Below, in pieces: positions 14,116 through 26,700 of a DNA stretch of 64,000 nt. The stretch is from Dipetalonema caudispina (lineage: Eukaryota > Nematoda > Chromadorea > Rhabditida > Onchocercidae): contig JABVXV010000121.1 in the NCBI GenBank assembly GCA_013365325.1, positions 1-64,000 of the forward strand, in the 5' to 3' direction. Positions within the stretch are counted from its first letter, which is position 1. Each line of letters begins with the position of its first letter. Under the pieces are notes generated by a model. It had not been told where the DNA came from and made no database searches. It saw nothing but the letters and a program-made list of their open reading frames with translations. A program made the translations under genes and the position numbers.

Positions 14116-15945
14116 GATTTCGGGTTGTCTGAATAGTTATTTAGAATGTAACCAAGGAAATGTGGTCAAGGCATCGCAGGCTTAACTCATTTTCCCTTAT
14201 TCAAATAAACGAGAATTTATCGAAAAAGTTTAGTCATAAAAGAAAGAGATTAAAACAACACACGATTGATTTGTGTTTTTTTTTTTCGAAATTTAGTGAT
14301 ATATCACAGATGGTTAGAATAATATTGCTATATTTGCATAAAATGTATATTTTATACACTTTTTTTAAAATCTATTTTGTTACATTCTGCGGTTGATTTT
14401 TTTTTTTTTTTTTCTTTTTTTATTCCTCTATATTATGAGTATTTAATTAATTTTTTCGATATGCATTTTTGCATGAAATATTTAGGAATTTTTAGTAATA
14501 TCCTAAGAATTTGAGAGGAACATTTGGAAATGATCAAGATAGGCAGTATAATAAGAAAACAAATTACAGCAGACAACTCTGCTAACAATAAAACATAGAT
14601 TTAGTACGAAAGATATTGGCTCAAATTTTAGACAAGAATTTGTACGATGTGGTTTTTCAAAATTCTGATCTAAAACATCTGGTAGGCATGCAATCGGCAT
14701 GTTTTAATTATTATAATTAGTATGAAAAAGTATTTGTTTACTTAAAAAAAAAAAAAAAAAAAACATTTAGTTTGAAAATTCTCGGGAAATCTTTGTGAAG
14801 TATTAAGATGTTAAATATATCAATCTAATATATTAATATTTTTATGCAAGGGGAAAAAAAAAAAGAGAGAAAAAAAACTAATTTCTCTTCATTTACCATC
14901 CATATATCATCATCAACCGATTAATTTGATCGCAAATGATGGATTATGGAAATTTTTAAGAGCTCTTGACATTGTATTATTGTTTTCTACATTTCGTCAT
15001 GACGAATATTAGCAAATGAATGTAAAATGATAATATACTGTGATTTGATTTATAACGCTACTTGTTTGTTTTTTGATTTTTCCTTTTTTCGATATCGTTG
15101 AAATTATGCTTTTTTTTTTCGTTATCGTTGTGAAAATTATATTTTCATAATATTTTCCATTCAGAATAGTAAATTTTTAGACCAAGAATTGAACTATAGA
15201 AGAATACGGTGAAATATAAAGTAAAACATAGTAAAAGACGTGTGAACGACCAGAAGAGCGACTTTATTTTTAGAGAAAAATCTGAACAAGTCGGCTGTGT
15301 TGTTTGCTAAGAGGAAGCGAGACAGGTCTCATTTTGAGGCTTCCAGGTTTGTTGCTATTTTCTTTTCTTTATAAGTAAATTAGCTAATCATTATTGGATC
15401 ATAATTTCCTTTTAAAATTAATTGATTATCGGTTGAGTTTCATGTTCTTTGATGATCAGTTATTATGAGTTTGAAAAAAAAATTTTTCATTTTAATATAG
15501 AGTACATGGAAAACATTCACTTTTTTAAAAATAATGGGAAAAACAGAATAGTTTATGCTAATAATAAACTTAAATGCCAAATATCACTATCAAATGCATC
15601 GATTTACACCTAACAAACTTAAATCGGTACACATAAAAGTTAAAGGTAATATATGTACCTTATTAATTGAATAAATGGATCACTTTTCATGAAAAAGAAA
15701 AAAAAAAGACAAAGCTTGTCCTGTTCTCTGCCAGTTAATTCTCTTCCAATTTCTTTTCATGGCTGATATTTTTCTTGTATGATTCCGTACCTGAAGGACA
15801 TATCAATTTATATTTTCAAGCTTTGGATTGTAATTGTTTATTAGCTGAGTCAAAATTTTCAAACATTGAAAATGTTTTCATAGCCACAAAGGTTATCAAA
15901 TAATTTGTACAAACCAGTATCAGCGATAAAGTTTTCAGAGGGTCA

Positions 15946-16164
15946 TTGCTTCTCAATGTTGATGATGCTTGGAAGCCACGGATATCGATGGTCCCTTTCA
16001 ACGAACCATCCTTACCTTGTCCAGCGGCTGGTATGGATGTCGCGAATTTCGAAAGGTTTTTTACCCTTTTTTTTTTTTCTTTTATTTCTTAATTTTTCAG
16101 CATGTATAGTTAGAAATATATTTTGTAATAAATGCTTCTCGATTTGGATGATGCTTGAAAGTCA
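15946..16164. repeat. Imperfect 33-bp direct duplication upstream of the receptor gene
   Basis: Copies at about 15946-15978 and 16132-16164 share TGCTTCTC and GATGATGCTTG with a few mismatches. They lie 240-460 bp before the chosen receptor start and are not part of any supported exon. Confidence 0.5.
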
Positions 16165-16403
16165 TAAGTTATTTGAATAATTCAGTGAGTTAGTTATTTT
16201 TCAGTTGTGACGCAGTCGTACTTTTTGTATGTTTCCCCTTCTGTCAGTACCGAACTTTGTGGATAATATTAAGAAAAAAAGGGACTGGTTTCCTCTAAAT
16301 AGCATCTCAGATTGTATTCTTTTTGCTGACTGAAAGTCAATATTTAATGGTAATATAATTGCAAGCAAACTTGGCAGATGTTTGATCACCCATAGTTGTG
16401 AGC

Positions 16404-16989
16404 ATGGAAGAAATATTTTTCAGGGAAGAATTGGTTCAGCAGTATGTTTCAAAATTAAAATTATCGAACTGTGGACGTAGTTGCTCGTTCTCTTTTGTAA
16501 TATTTACCATTCTTCTACAGCTCGAAATCGTATTCGTACCTCTTGGAGCAACGTTTTTCGATAAAAGTAAGTTACGACTGCAGTATCATTTGCTGTGCTA
16601 CTAAATATTAGTTTGAAGTGCGGAAGATGTGGACGAAGTTCCCTTCTGAATACTTCAAGCATATAGCTTTCGAAGAATTTCCCGCTTTTTTTAGTTTTGA
16701 CTTAACCTTCTTACTTTGCTGTTCTGCAAGCTTATATGAGAGATTGCCTTTGTTTAGCAAAATAGTCAATTTTATATTTATTATAGGTAGAATTGGATAT
16801 CCACTAGTAGTTGGTAATCGCTTCCAGCATCATTATTGGAAGCGTAGCATTGATGTTTTAACCAGGACTCAACAAAGGAGAAACAGCGATTACAGAAGCA
16901 GCAGTAGTAGTATAACTAGTATCAGTATCTTAAATACTACATCATTAGGAAATGATATCACGTTCGACAAATGGAAACACAAAGAAAGG

Positions 16990-17020
<31 letters not shown>

Positions 17021-20000
17021 TTTAATTTTATCGGGTAACTCCATTGAATTATTAGAACTTATTTCCGGTAGTGGATTACTCTTATTCCCGAATCATTTTA
17101 TCTGAATTGTTTGAAAAAGAATCACAAGAGAAATCGTGAAACAACCATTCTGTCCACTTTAAGTTGACTTGTATGGTGATTTTTTTAATGTCCCGATTAT
17201 ATTGTTTAAATTTGATTACTCCGTTTCCTTCGTATTTTTGTTTTTGCTTGTGCTTAATTTAGTAGGAAATTAGTTTATTTGGCGGAAGGAATGTTTTTTT
17301 ATGTGGATATGGGAAGGTAAATGTACTCCCTGAAACTGAGTATTAAGAGCGAGGAAAAAAGAGGTGAAAACAAGATGATTGCTGATATGTTGGAATAGAT
17401 ATTTTTTAAAAAAAAAATGCATGCTATGGTGTCTTATATCTTTTGTTTAGTTTCCATTAACTGATATTTAAAAATCAAACATGCTTTTTGTTCTTTATCG
17501 ATGCATTCTTAGAATTAGTAAGTCATCAGTTTGGGATAGAGATTACTCGGAATCTGTAAGGTTAAAGTAATCAAATAATTTAATATTTTATTCCCATATA
17601 GTAACGACTAAGCTATATTCATTTCTAGTGCGAAAGACTTCGTTTTTTCTTTTTTTTTTTTTTTTTCAAATAAATTTCGAAACTCGTTCGTTAGTAGGGA
17701 ACTTTAAATTGTTATCAATTTAAATAAAATTATTGACGAACTCATCATATATTACAGTTATTGCTTCGGCAAGATTTTGTTGAAACATTGCACATAATTA
17801 AGGTATCAACTTCATTCCAAAGTTCATAATTTGTAAATAAACTGATTTTATAGCATATCAAATGGTCATCCTCAGCAGTATCACAGCGGACAATTCGTAC
17901 TGTTTACCTTCATCGTTATTCATAATGGCCAAACCAAACTATTCACGACAGAATCGGCTCAAATATATGTAATCGAATTGCAACCTCAGGAAGAATTAAC
18001 CGTAACATGTCGAGCTAGTTTACTCGGATTAGGCGAAGATATGGATGTCACGTGGTGGAAAGATAACGAATTCATAACTGCAACTAATTCATCTGTCTTG
18101 ATACTGACTGACCAGAATTTGGTGAGCAACGTTCTTCTGCTGAATAGTTTCACTGTTTGCTCTCAATTTTTTAATATAAGGCAAAGTTTGGGTCTAACGG
18201 ATCTGTTGGATTAGTTTTTCGGAGGTAAATGGTAAATAAAACGTTTTTTGGACGAAAGAACTTTCATTGGGAAAAGTTTCAATGGAACACAAAGCACAAT
18301 ATGTGCTATAGACACAAATTACAAAACTTATTTAATACAAAAATCTTACTATTTCGCCACTTATTCGTATGTTTCAATATGAAAGTAACCCTTGTCTTGT
18401 TTTAAATAACTTGTATATACTTCTCGTTTTTTACAGGGATTATATCGATGTGTAGCTGATGTGGCAATTGTATCAACTGATCTTCTTGACAGTTATCTTT
18501 TAAATAATCGAATAAAACGTTCGGCCGAAATGCCTCCGGGGAAAGTGCTAAGTAATGCGTTCATCGTAAAGCGTACCATACCAATTCATTTTACCGTCCA
18601 TCCAAAAAAGTAATTTTTTCCATCGCGTTAATAATTTCTTCATTCATTTTCTTACAATTCAATTATCGATATTCAGTTGTCCGAATTAAGAGCATCATTG
18701 GAGAGGTCATTTTTTAAAAATTTACTTTAGTTCTCTTTATTTAACATTGCTTCACTTATCAAACAAAGTGAAGTGTAGGACTAATTGAATATTGAAATTA
18801 TATTTTCTTGATGATAATATGCTAGTTTTTGCAAGAAAAAAGATTATAATGCTTCATCTATTATTTCTGATTTTTTGTAATGGCCTGCTTTTGAAAGCTG
18901 CAAACCTTACAACCAATAACAATAGAATATATATTGGAAGAGAAAGTCGGATGCTTGTCAATCTGACCATTTTAGAAGAATTTGTTAACTAGGTTAATAT
19001 AATTATCCAGTATTGGAACGGGGACAATCGCAGTTGTTTTTCTTTTTCAGCTTAACAGTAACAGGTGGTTCGGTTTTCCGACTGGAATGTGCAACAAGTG
19101 GTTCACATTCGGAACCAATTGTTTGGTATCAAAATGACACAGAAATTCTAATTGAAGCGAATAGAAATGATAATGTTCATATGTGAGTGATTAATATATT
19201 GTGCTTTTTCATCTTGTTACTTTCATTATCAAGATATCATATCGTTGTCGGATATGTTAGTGCAAGTCGAAAGCATGTAGCTTAGTGTAGCATTGCAGAA
19301 AATGGATTTTAAAAATGGAATTCTTTTGGGGGTTGCTTGTTTTTTGTGTTTTAACTAATTTTTTTTTCTTCAGGTATTTTATGCATTTCATAATTTATTT
19401 TTATAGATATACTATTGAACATCAGTCAGTACTGCATTTGATGGGAGCAGATATGAATGACAGTGGTCATTATCGATGCCGTAGTGGAAGTATATTTAGT
19501 GATGTAGCGGTCATAAATGTCACTTTTGACAAAGGTTTGTATAGCCATATTTATTCATTTGTAATTGGTGGTCGTTTTTCTGTAGTCGTAATAAGTTTTG
19601 TAAAAAGGTAGATTGTGTCGCATTTGTCCTTGATAAATTTTTTGATTTTTTTTTGTTAGGGAGAGGAAGAGGAAGAAATGACGAGGACAATGATTGGTCG
19701 GACTTTTCTTGCCTTTCTTCAAACTTTCTAATCGGGGGGCAAGAGAGTTTCGTCATGATGGATACACAGAAAATCTTGTGGAAATTCAAGCTTCTATTAC
19801 ATTATAAATCCAGGAAATATGGAATTGTGAGGAGATGATCCATTTGATTCAGTCGCCTATGTATAGTGTTTTTCAGATGAAGATTCAGCTAAAAGTTCGG
19901 TGATGTTAACGGACCTTCCATCAGAATTGTTAGTTCCTATCGGCGAAAGTGTTATACTGGAATGCCTTTTGGATGATCCACATTCAACTTCATCGTGGCA

Positions 20001-23000
20001 TGTTGTAAATGAATATGGACAATCTATCCGGAGTATGTTATGTTCGAACTGTTACGTCTGGGCAGCCTAAGAATAGTAGTGAATGTTTATGAGGTGGTTG
20101 TTCGGTGGGCTGGTCTAGTATTGTAATCATACAGTAAAGCAGTATGGTGAATAATAGTTCTCTTTGAAAAGTTTCGATGTATATATATGAATTAGTTATG
20201 GTACAAATTTCATATGAAAAACACTAAATTAATATTTTGAATTACAATTTGCTTAATTAAATCATTCAAAGGGAGCGTTTTGTTCAAATTTCATTGCTAA
20301 TGTTGAAAAGAAAAAAAAAGAGAGATGAAAAAGGGTAATGTAATTGAACCACTTGCAGATTTGAATTGCCTGATACTTTCAGTCACCGCTTGGTACATTT
20401 GTTTGTCCTTTTCATTGTTGTTGATTTTATTGCAGAATATCAAAAGGATGATGAGAAAACACGTAGTGCAGTGGTAATTCGTTCAGCCAGTACTCAAGAT
20501 AATGGCAAGTATACTTGTGTTATCTCTGGGAAAGCAGTTCGACAAACAATTTCAACATTTATCACAGTTCAAGGTTATTTGATAATTGCGTATAAATTTT
20601 TTTGTTGTGAAAACGATAAAATGAACGCATCGCATTTCCCTTCCCTACCCACACATATAACAAAATGTAGCTTATAGGCGACATTGTCATTGTAGGCTGT
20701 GTGACGTATTGAATTATAGTACAGAACAAACTATCTCGTAATGACAGTCAGAACTTTCGAGGATTATTCTTAGATAAAGGCTCTCAAAATGGATGGATTA
20801 GTTTGGAATTTGGCTTTTTTTTTCTTAAAGAAATAGTTGAAATTTGATATGATTTTGATCTTGATATATTTAGTGGCACCATTATTGTTAGCCAAACGTA
20901 CGGTGCGGAGGATTACTGGAATGCTTGGGACAACAATTCGGCTTCGCTGTTCCGGATCTGTTGAACCGCATGATACGTCGTTTCAAATAAACTGGTATAA
21001 AAATGGTAAAAAAGTGATACCATTCGGAAGAGCAAAGGTTATTTTTTATAAGTGCATTTTATGGGTTTTGATATCGGATTTTACAATAACTGACTTTTAG
21101 TGACTAAGTGAGTAAGTTACAAACTGTTTTTAATGTTGATGAGCACAAAATACTCCCATCATAATCACGATCAAGGACGTTCATTCTCTCTTCAGTGTTT
21201 TTTATATTCTGACAGTGTTATTTTTCTGTATTCTTCAGTATTCAAGAGAAAAATTGACATTGAAAATTTCTCTACAGTGAAGCAAAAATCAGTAGACCGG
21301 AAGATTATGACGTAGATACTGTTTCTTGTTTGTAAGGTTTCTAGAGAAATTTAGAATTCGTTGTCGAAAAATTTCCGAAAAATGATGGAATTGAACAGGA
21401 TATTGCAATCACATTAGATTTCAGCATATTTTACTGTTAGTTAATAACAATGAGGAAAATTATAAAATTGTCGACACTCATGAATGACGAAATTGTTTTG
21501 ATCTCCTTGCCAAAAAAATGATGTTAAGTTTTCCTCATAATTCACCGCAGTCGGCAATTGCTACCTCCTGCGATGTTTTACCATCTTCAGAACCCACTAC
21601 TTCGATCTTCTTCACCACCTCCATTCCTTCGATAACTTTTCCAAATACCACATGTTTTCCATCTAACCAATCTGTTTTGACGGTACAGAGAAAAAATTGC
21701 GAACCATTCGTATTAGGGCCTGCGTTTGCCATCGACAGAATTCCTGGCCCAGTATGTTTCTCGATGAAATTTTCATCTGGAAAAGTTTCTCCGTATATGG
21801 ATTCACCCCCAGTTCCATCACCGTTCGTTAAATCACCTCCTTGACACATGAATTCTGGGATGACTCGATGAAATTTGCAACCTTTGTAATGGAGGGGCTT
21901 TCCAAGTTTACCCATTCCTTTTTCACCGGTGCACAAGCATCTGAAATTTTCGGCTGTTTTTGGTACTATATCATTGAATAGCTCCATCACAATACGTCCT
22001 GAAGCTTTCCCACCAATGATAATGTCGAAGAAAACATGTGGTCGTCCTTCTCGCTTTTTTGTTTTTTGTTTCGATTGCGGATCAGCACCTCCAGTACCGT
22101 CCTTTTCTATTTGTTTAGCAGCTTCAATATTATCACCTTCTGCAGCTTTCTTTGATCGCTTCTCATTTTCGATTCTCTCGTCTGATTTCTTATTCTTAGC
22201 TTTCTCGATATCACCATCTGCATGGACTTCTTTCTTCTGCATACACATTTTTTTTTTCTTTCAGTTCTTAGAGCAGATGTGCAATTCTGCACAATTCCCA
22301 CAATTTCTAATTGTGTAAAACAGGAATAATAGAACTGACTTGGTTGCCGTCTGGTTAGCAAATGACACCTTTATGAATGGGAGCATCTTTTTTATAATGT
22401 TTGATTAAATTTATGTAAATTATATAAAGACACCCTTTTCCCCGACGTCCGAATCAAGATTCGATCTTCTTCTGGAAAATGGACAGGAATGATGGGATAG
22501 ATAGCACCATCTGTATAATTTATTGCACATCGCGCTGTAATGTCATAAATTAAGAAATGAAGATCATCTTATTATGTATCTGATTTAGCCTTGTATTAGA
22601 ATAGGGCTGATCATCTTTCATTAAATTACGTCATAACTGTGTTACATTACATATCAGTTCGTGCATTATAGATACATATTTTTCAACTGTACCGCAATTT
22701 GAGGAAATTGCTATAAATACACCATAGGTTTAGAAGAGCACTGTGATAAAAACCTTATCGCAATCTGATAGAACGTATCGTTTTGCAGAATCAGAAGTGC
22801 ATAAAGTTTTTTCATATTCCTGGAAAGCTAGATAATCCAAAAGATGAATGGGAAGGAAGGTTTGTGGGAGTGACTTAAGTATCACTGAGATAAAGATAGA
22901 TTATATCATCCATATTTAGCAGATTTTTTTACCAAAGTTATATGATGGTACAATATTGAATGTCTAAAAGATTGATAGTCATGGAAGTTATAATATTTTT

Positions 23001-23692
23001 AAAAAGAATTACATTGGATCCATTGTGCATATTTTAGATATTGTGTACTGAAATTATGCTGTAACATATATGCTTTGTAAGGTATTAATTACTTATGATG
23101 GGGAATTTCTACTGGAAGGCAATTGTTATATCACAATGATAAAAAAACAGGAAAGAAGCCATAATTTAAAGAGGCAAAACCTGTCATATCAAATTTAATC
23201 ATTAAACTTTTTAGAAAACCTAATTGATTTTATTCAGTTACTACCTGTGGAAGGTTTCGTGTCAGAAATTGCTGTCAATGAAATGGGTATAAGTATGGTT
23301 AGGTTCACCAAAGATTTGCTTCTTTCAAGTGTGCAACAAACCGATCAGGTGAATTCCTTTCTCATTGATTCCACCTATTTATCACTGCTTTTGTCGTTTA
23401 GTATCACATGTTACTCATGAGAATATGATTTCAGGGATTATATCAGTGCATTACAAGCAATGCTATTGGTGAACGAAGTACATTCATTGGTTTAGTGGTT
23501 GAGGCTGAAATTGACTCGGTAATAACGAATCTCGAAGTTACCGTCGATCACGCAAAGTAGAATTTTGTTTGTTGAATTTCTTATCGAATGTTTGATATCA
23601 TTCTTACATACATTTCTTCAAACATCAATTTTCTATTTCCAACAGAAAATTCGACCAAAAACAGATGAAATCCATAATAAAATTTAGTACAA

Positions 23693-23726
<34 letters not shown>

Positions 23727-26700
23727 GTTATCATTGTATTCATAGAACATAGATGATTTATGCGATGTCTAAAACGTGAGAAGATCGAATGCTATTTAAT
23801 GAGATTCTCGATTATTCCTTTGAATTAGGGTTCTTGTTGATGGCAGCATGCAGTTACTCTTTTATTTCAGTGCCCAGTTCAATCTAAAATGGCATTTACC
23901 ACAAACGATGGATTATCTGGAGGCTGATCATGCGATGTTTTTGTTGAACTACTATTTATCAGATGGTGAGTAATTTTTAATTTGAAAAAGATCACATGGG
24001 GGACACTTTAATAGGTTGATCTTTTACCGATAGACGGTTTATCGTCTTCTACTAATTTTATTTCATCAGCATCACATGTTTCATGCTATCGCGTTTTTGG
24101 AAAAGATTTGATGCTCAGTGGTAGGAGTTGCTTTTGGTGTCGATGATAAACCAGGACATTCCGCAAATCGAATGAAATTGTCTACTTTCAGGTGGTAGTG
24201 CAAACAATGTACCGTTACGTAATGCTCGTTGTACACCTGATAATTGGTGTGTCGCTAAATGTTGCTCATCGAATTACATATTTTTTCCTCGACGAAATTA
24301 TACCTTTCAAATGTCATTTTTCAAAACGGATTCAGTTGGAAAAATTACGCCGCTTTCGGAACATGTGACAGCTCTATCCTGGGATGGCGGTATATTTTAT
24401 AGAATTAGTGGAATAGATCTGCATTTAATCGCCAATATTTATGTAGTCCTTACAAGGAACTAACATTAGGAAATTTGAATCAGGCTGCTGAATATATGAA
24501 ATATCTTCCTCAGTCTTGTAAAAATCAATATTGTCGATAGATGTGCTTAAACAAAAATTTTAAAAATATTATTATGAGTTCTAACAACTTTTAAGTCAGT
24601 GTGTTAATTACACGCTCATGTCTTCCTCATGAAAAATCTATGAAATAAGGAATTCGCATCAGGTCTATGATAAAGCTAGTTTAATTTTAGTATCACAAAA
24701 AGCTATGGAACTTACATTAAGTAGATCGAGTGAAGAGACACTGGAAATTTCGTGGGAACATCCATCGATCGATGTAACAAACGGCTTCATACAAAAGTAA
24801 CTAATAACTTTTTGTGAACTATATGAATATTACAATATATTCTCAATAATCATTGAGAAATTGTTTGATATTAGTAAAAGTTTCGCTTTGATAGAAAATT
24901 CATGGAAAAAATATCATTGCATCATGTCATGGAGCGATCAGAATAGACCTAAAGTGGAAGTTCTAGGTCTGTATATTTTCGAATGATATACACAAATTTT
25001 AGATATATCATCGAATATTACGAGGATTCTGAACCCTTACGTGAGGTGAAAAGAAAAGAAATTCTGCCGAACTCAACGATTTGTATTTTGAATGGTATTT
25101 GATTTTGACTGTCAACTTTGTGATCTTGAATTTTTGACACTTTTGTTTAAGGTTCTGCATTAGTGATTGCAATGAAACTTAATAAGGAGTGAACGGATCG
25201 TATATGTCTTAGACGAATACCAAGTACCTTGCTATGATACAAGATCTCTTCCGGCGATCCATGTAAAGTTATTGAGATAAGATAGCATTCGTTTAAGAGA
25301 TGAAATATGAATTCAACAATTTCGCATTGGTCAAATTGATAACTTAATACACAGTTGATGTTCACAATAATTCATTCATAAAAAGATGTAATACTGCAAA
25401 TATTAGATTGGTGATAAATAACACTAGAAAAGGAAGTGGAAAGAAAGTTTTAGGCTATTTTACTCTATGGTACGGCTGACTGAACTGCTCACAACACAGT
25501 TTTATCATTAATTCTTCTAAGAAAGCATATGTTTACTACCTAACATATTAATTCATAAATAACAAGAAAACATCGTTCGGGTTATTTCACTTTTTGGCGA
25601 TTCCGAAGAATGTCTTTGTTGAAGAAGAATTGTTCTAGGTATAAAATCAGAAATGGTATACCGCTTCCGGGTTATTCCGGTAACGCGTCGTGGTCTTCCA
25701 TCCGATGTATACTTAAAAGCAAATTCAAATTTCACTTTCATTGGCCACATGGTAGAGTCTATGAATAAAAATTTTCATCCCGATATTGGATCATTACCAA
25801 TTGATATCGAACAGGTGATAACCGTCTTCATAAATCTTTCCTAACTAATTCAATCATATTCTTCAATCCTAACTCATATTCGAGATTTTTTGTCTGAATT
25901 TAGGAAGTATTCGATTAAAAATGAGGAAAGAAGAGGATCTCTTTTATTTGATCAAATTCTGTCTCTTTTAAAGCTACCTTAAGATCTTTTGAAACAGTAG
26001 AACTGATCTCGCAATTATGGTATTTTGAACCGCCTGGATCAGTGCATTTTTTTCTCTTTGTTAATTTACACATTTTCAGAAAGGCACGTCAATCATCATT
26101 CACTGGGAAGAAGCGCGGAAAACTTCAAATTTCACTTCGCAAGATCCGGAAAATCGAGCAGTTCTTGTTCGTTATGCTCGTTCTGATACATCACCATTGA
26201 GAGAAAAAGCAGAAGAAGGATTATTCATCAATGGAGCTATGAATCTGACTGAAAAATTTGATGCGGTAAACGTTTTCTCTTTTTCCGCTAATTATGCATG
26301 TGACTACTTGATTATCCAAATCCCCGTCAGCGCTTGAGGGTTCGAATCGAAATTGTGGAATAAATCACATATGTAATTGCTGTTGTGTATTACAAGTCAG
26401 ACTGAATTTAATTAAAGTGATGAATTTTTGTCGTGATAAAGTAGGTTACCTAGAGAAGGAATAACTAATAGGGAACTCCTTTTGTTGGTAATTTTATTCT
26501 TAAAACACTGATTATAAGAGAAACTATGTAAACTTGAGATATATGTTTTTGATGTAGCAACTTTATTTAAATTTTCGAAACTTAATATCAACGCTTACTC
26601 CATGTTTACATTAATTAATGGTGTTTTGTCCTCTCTGCAACATCCTCTCTGATCCATAGTTAACTTTATTTAATACGAGTAAATCGTTAATAGTTTCAGT

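Larger units (their letters stand above)
141..16403. other. 16 kb AT-rich intergenic region, no supported gene
   Basis: I find no chain of exons with matching phases and no recognisable protein motif on either strand. The open frames here are short and are explained by homopolymers or microsatellites, for example poly-Tyr, poly-Ile and poly-Leu readings of the ATT tract at 8.6-9.2 kb and poly-Phe readings of T tracts. The DNA is dominated by A and T runs. The 3' part, about 15-16.4 kb, may hold the 5' untranslated region and promoter of the receptor gene that starts at 16,404, but no boundary can be fixed from sequence alone. Individual repeats are listed separately. Confidence 0.7.

Noticed and set aside
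21239..21276. Possible receptor exon encoding [11 protein letters not shown] between acceptor TTCTTCAG and donor GTGAAG
   Set aside because: It ends in phase 2 and no downstream exon accepts that phase, while 21037 to 23238 joins perfectly in phase 0 without it.
21518..21844. Plus-strand frame of 108 codons, and overlapping frame 21929-22318
   Set aside because: Antisense shadows of the cyclophilin gene.
22789..22859. Possible receptor exon with consensus acceptor TTTTGCAG and donor GTTTGT
   Set aside because: Its 71 bp would shift the frame of the exon at 23238 into a stop, and the peptide does not fit the Ig fold.
26325..26352. GGTTCGAATC resembling a tRNA T-arm
   Set aside because: Flanking bases do not form a T stem, and no acceptor or anticodon arms could be placed around it.
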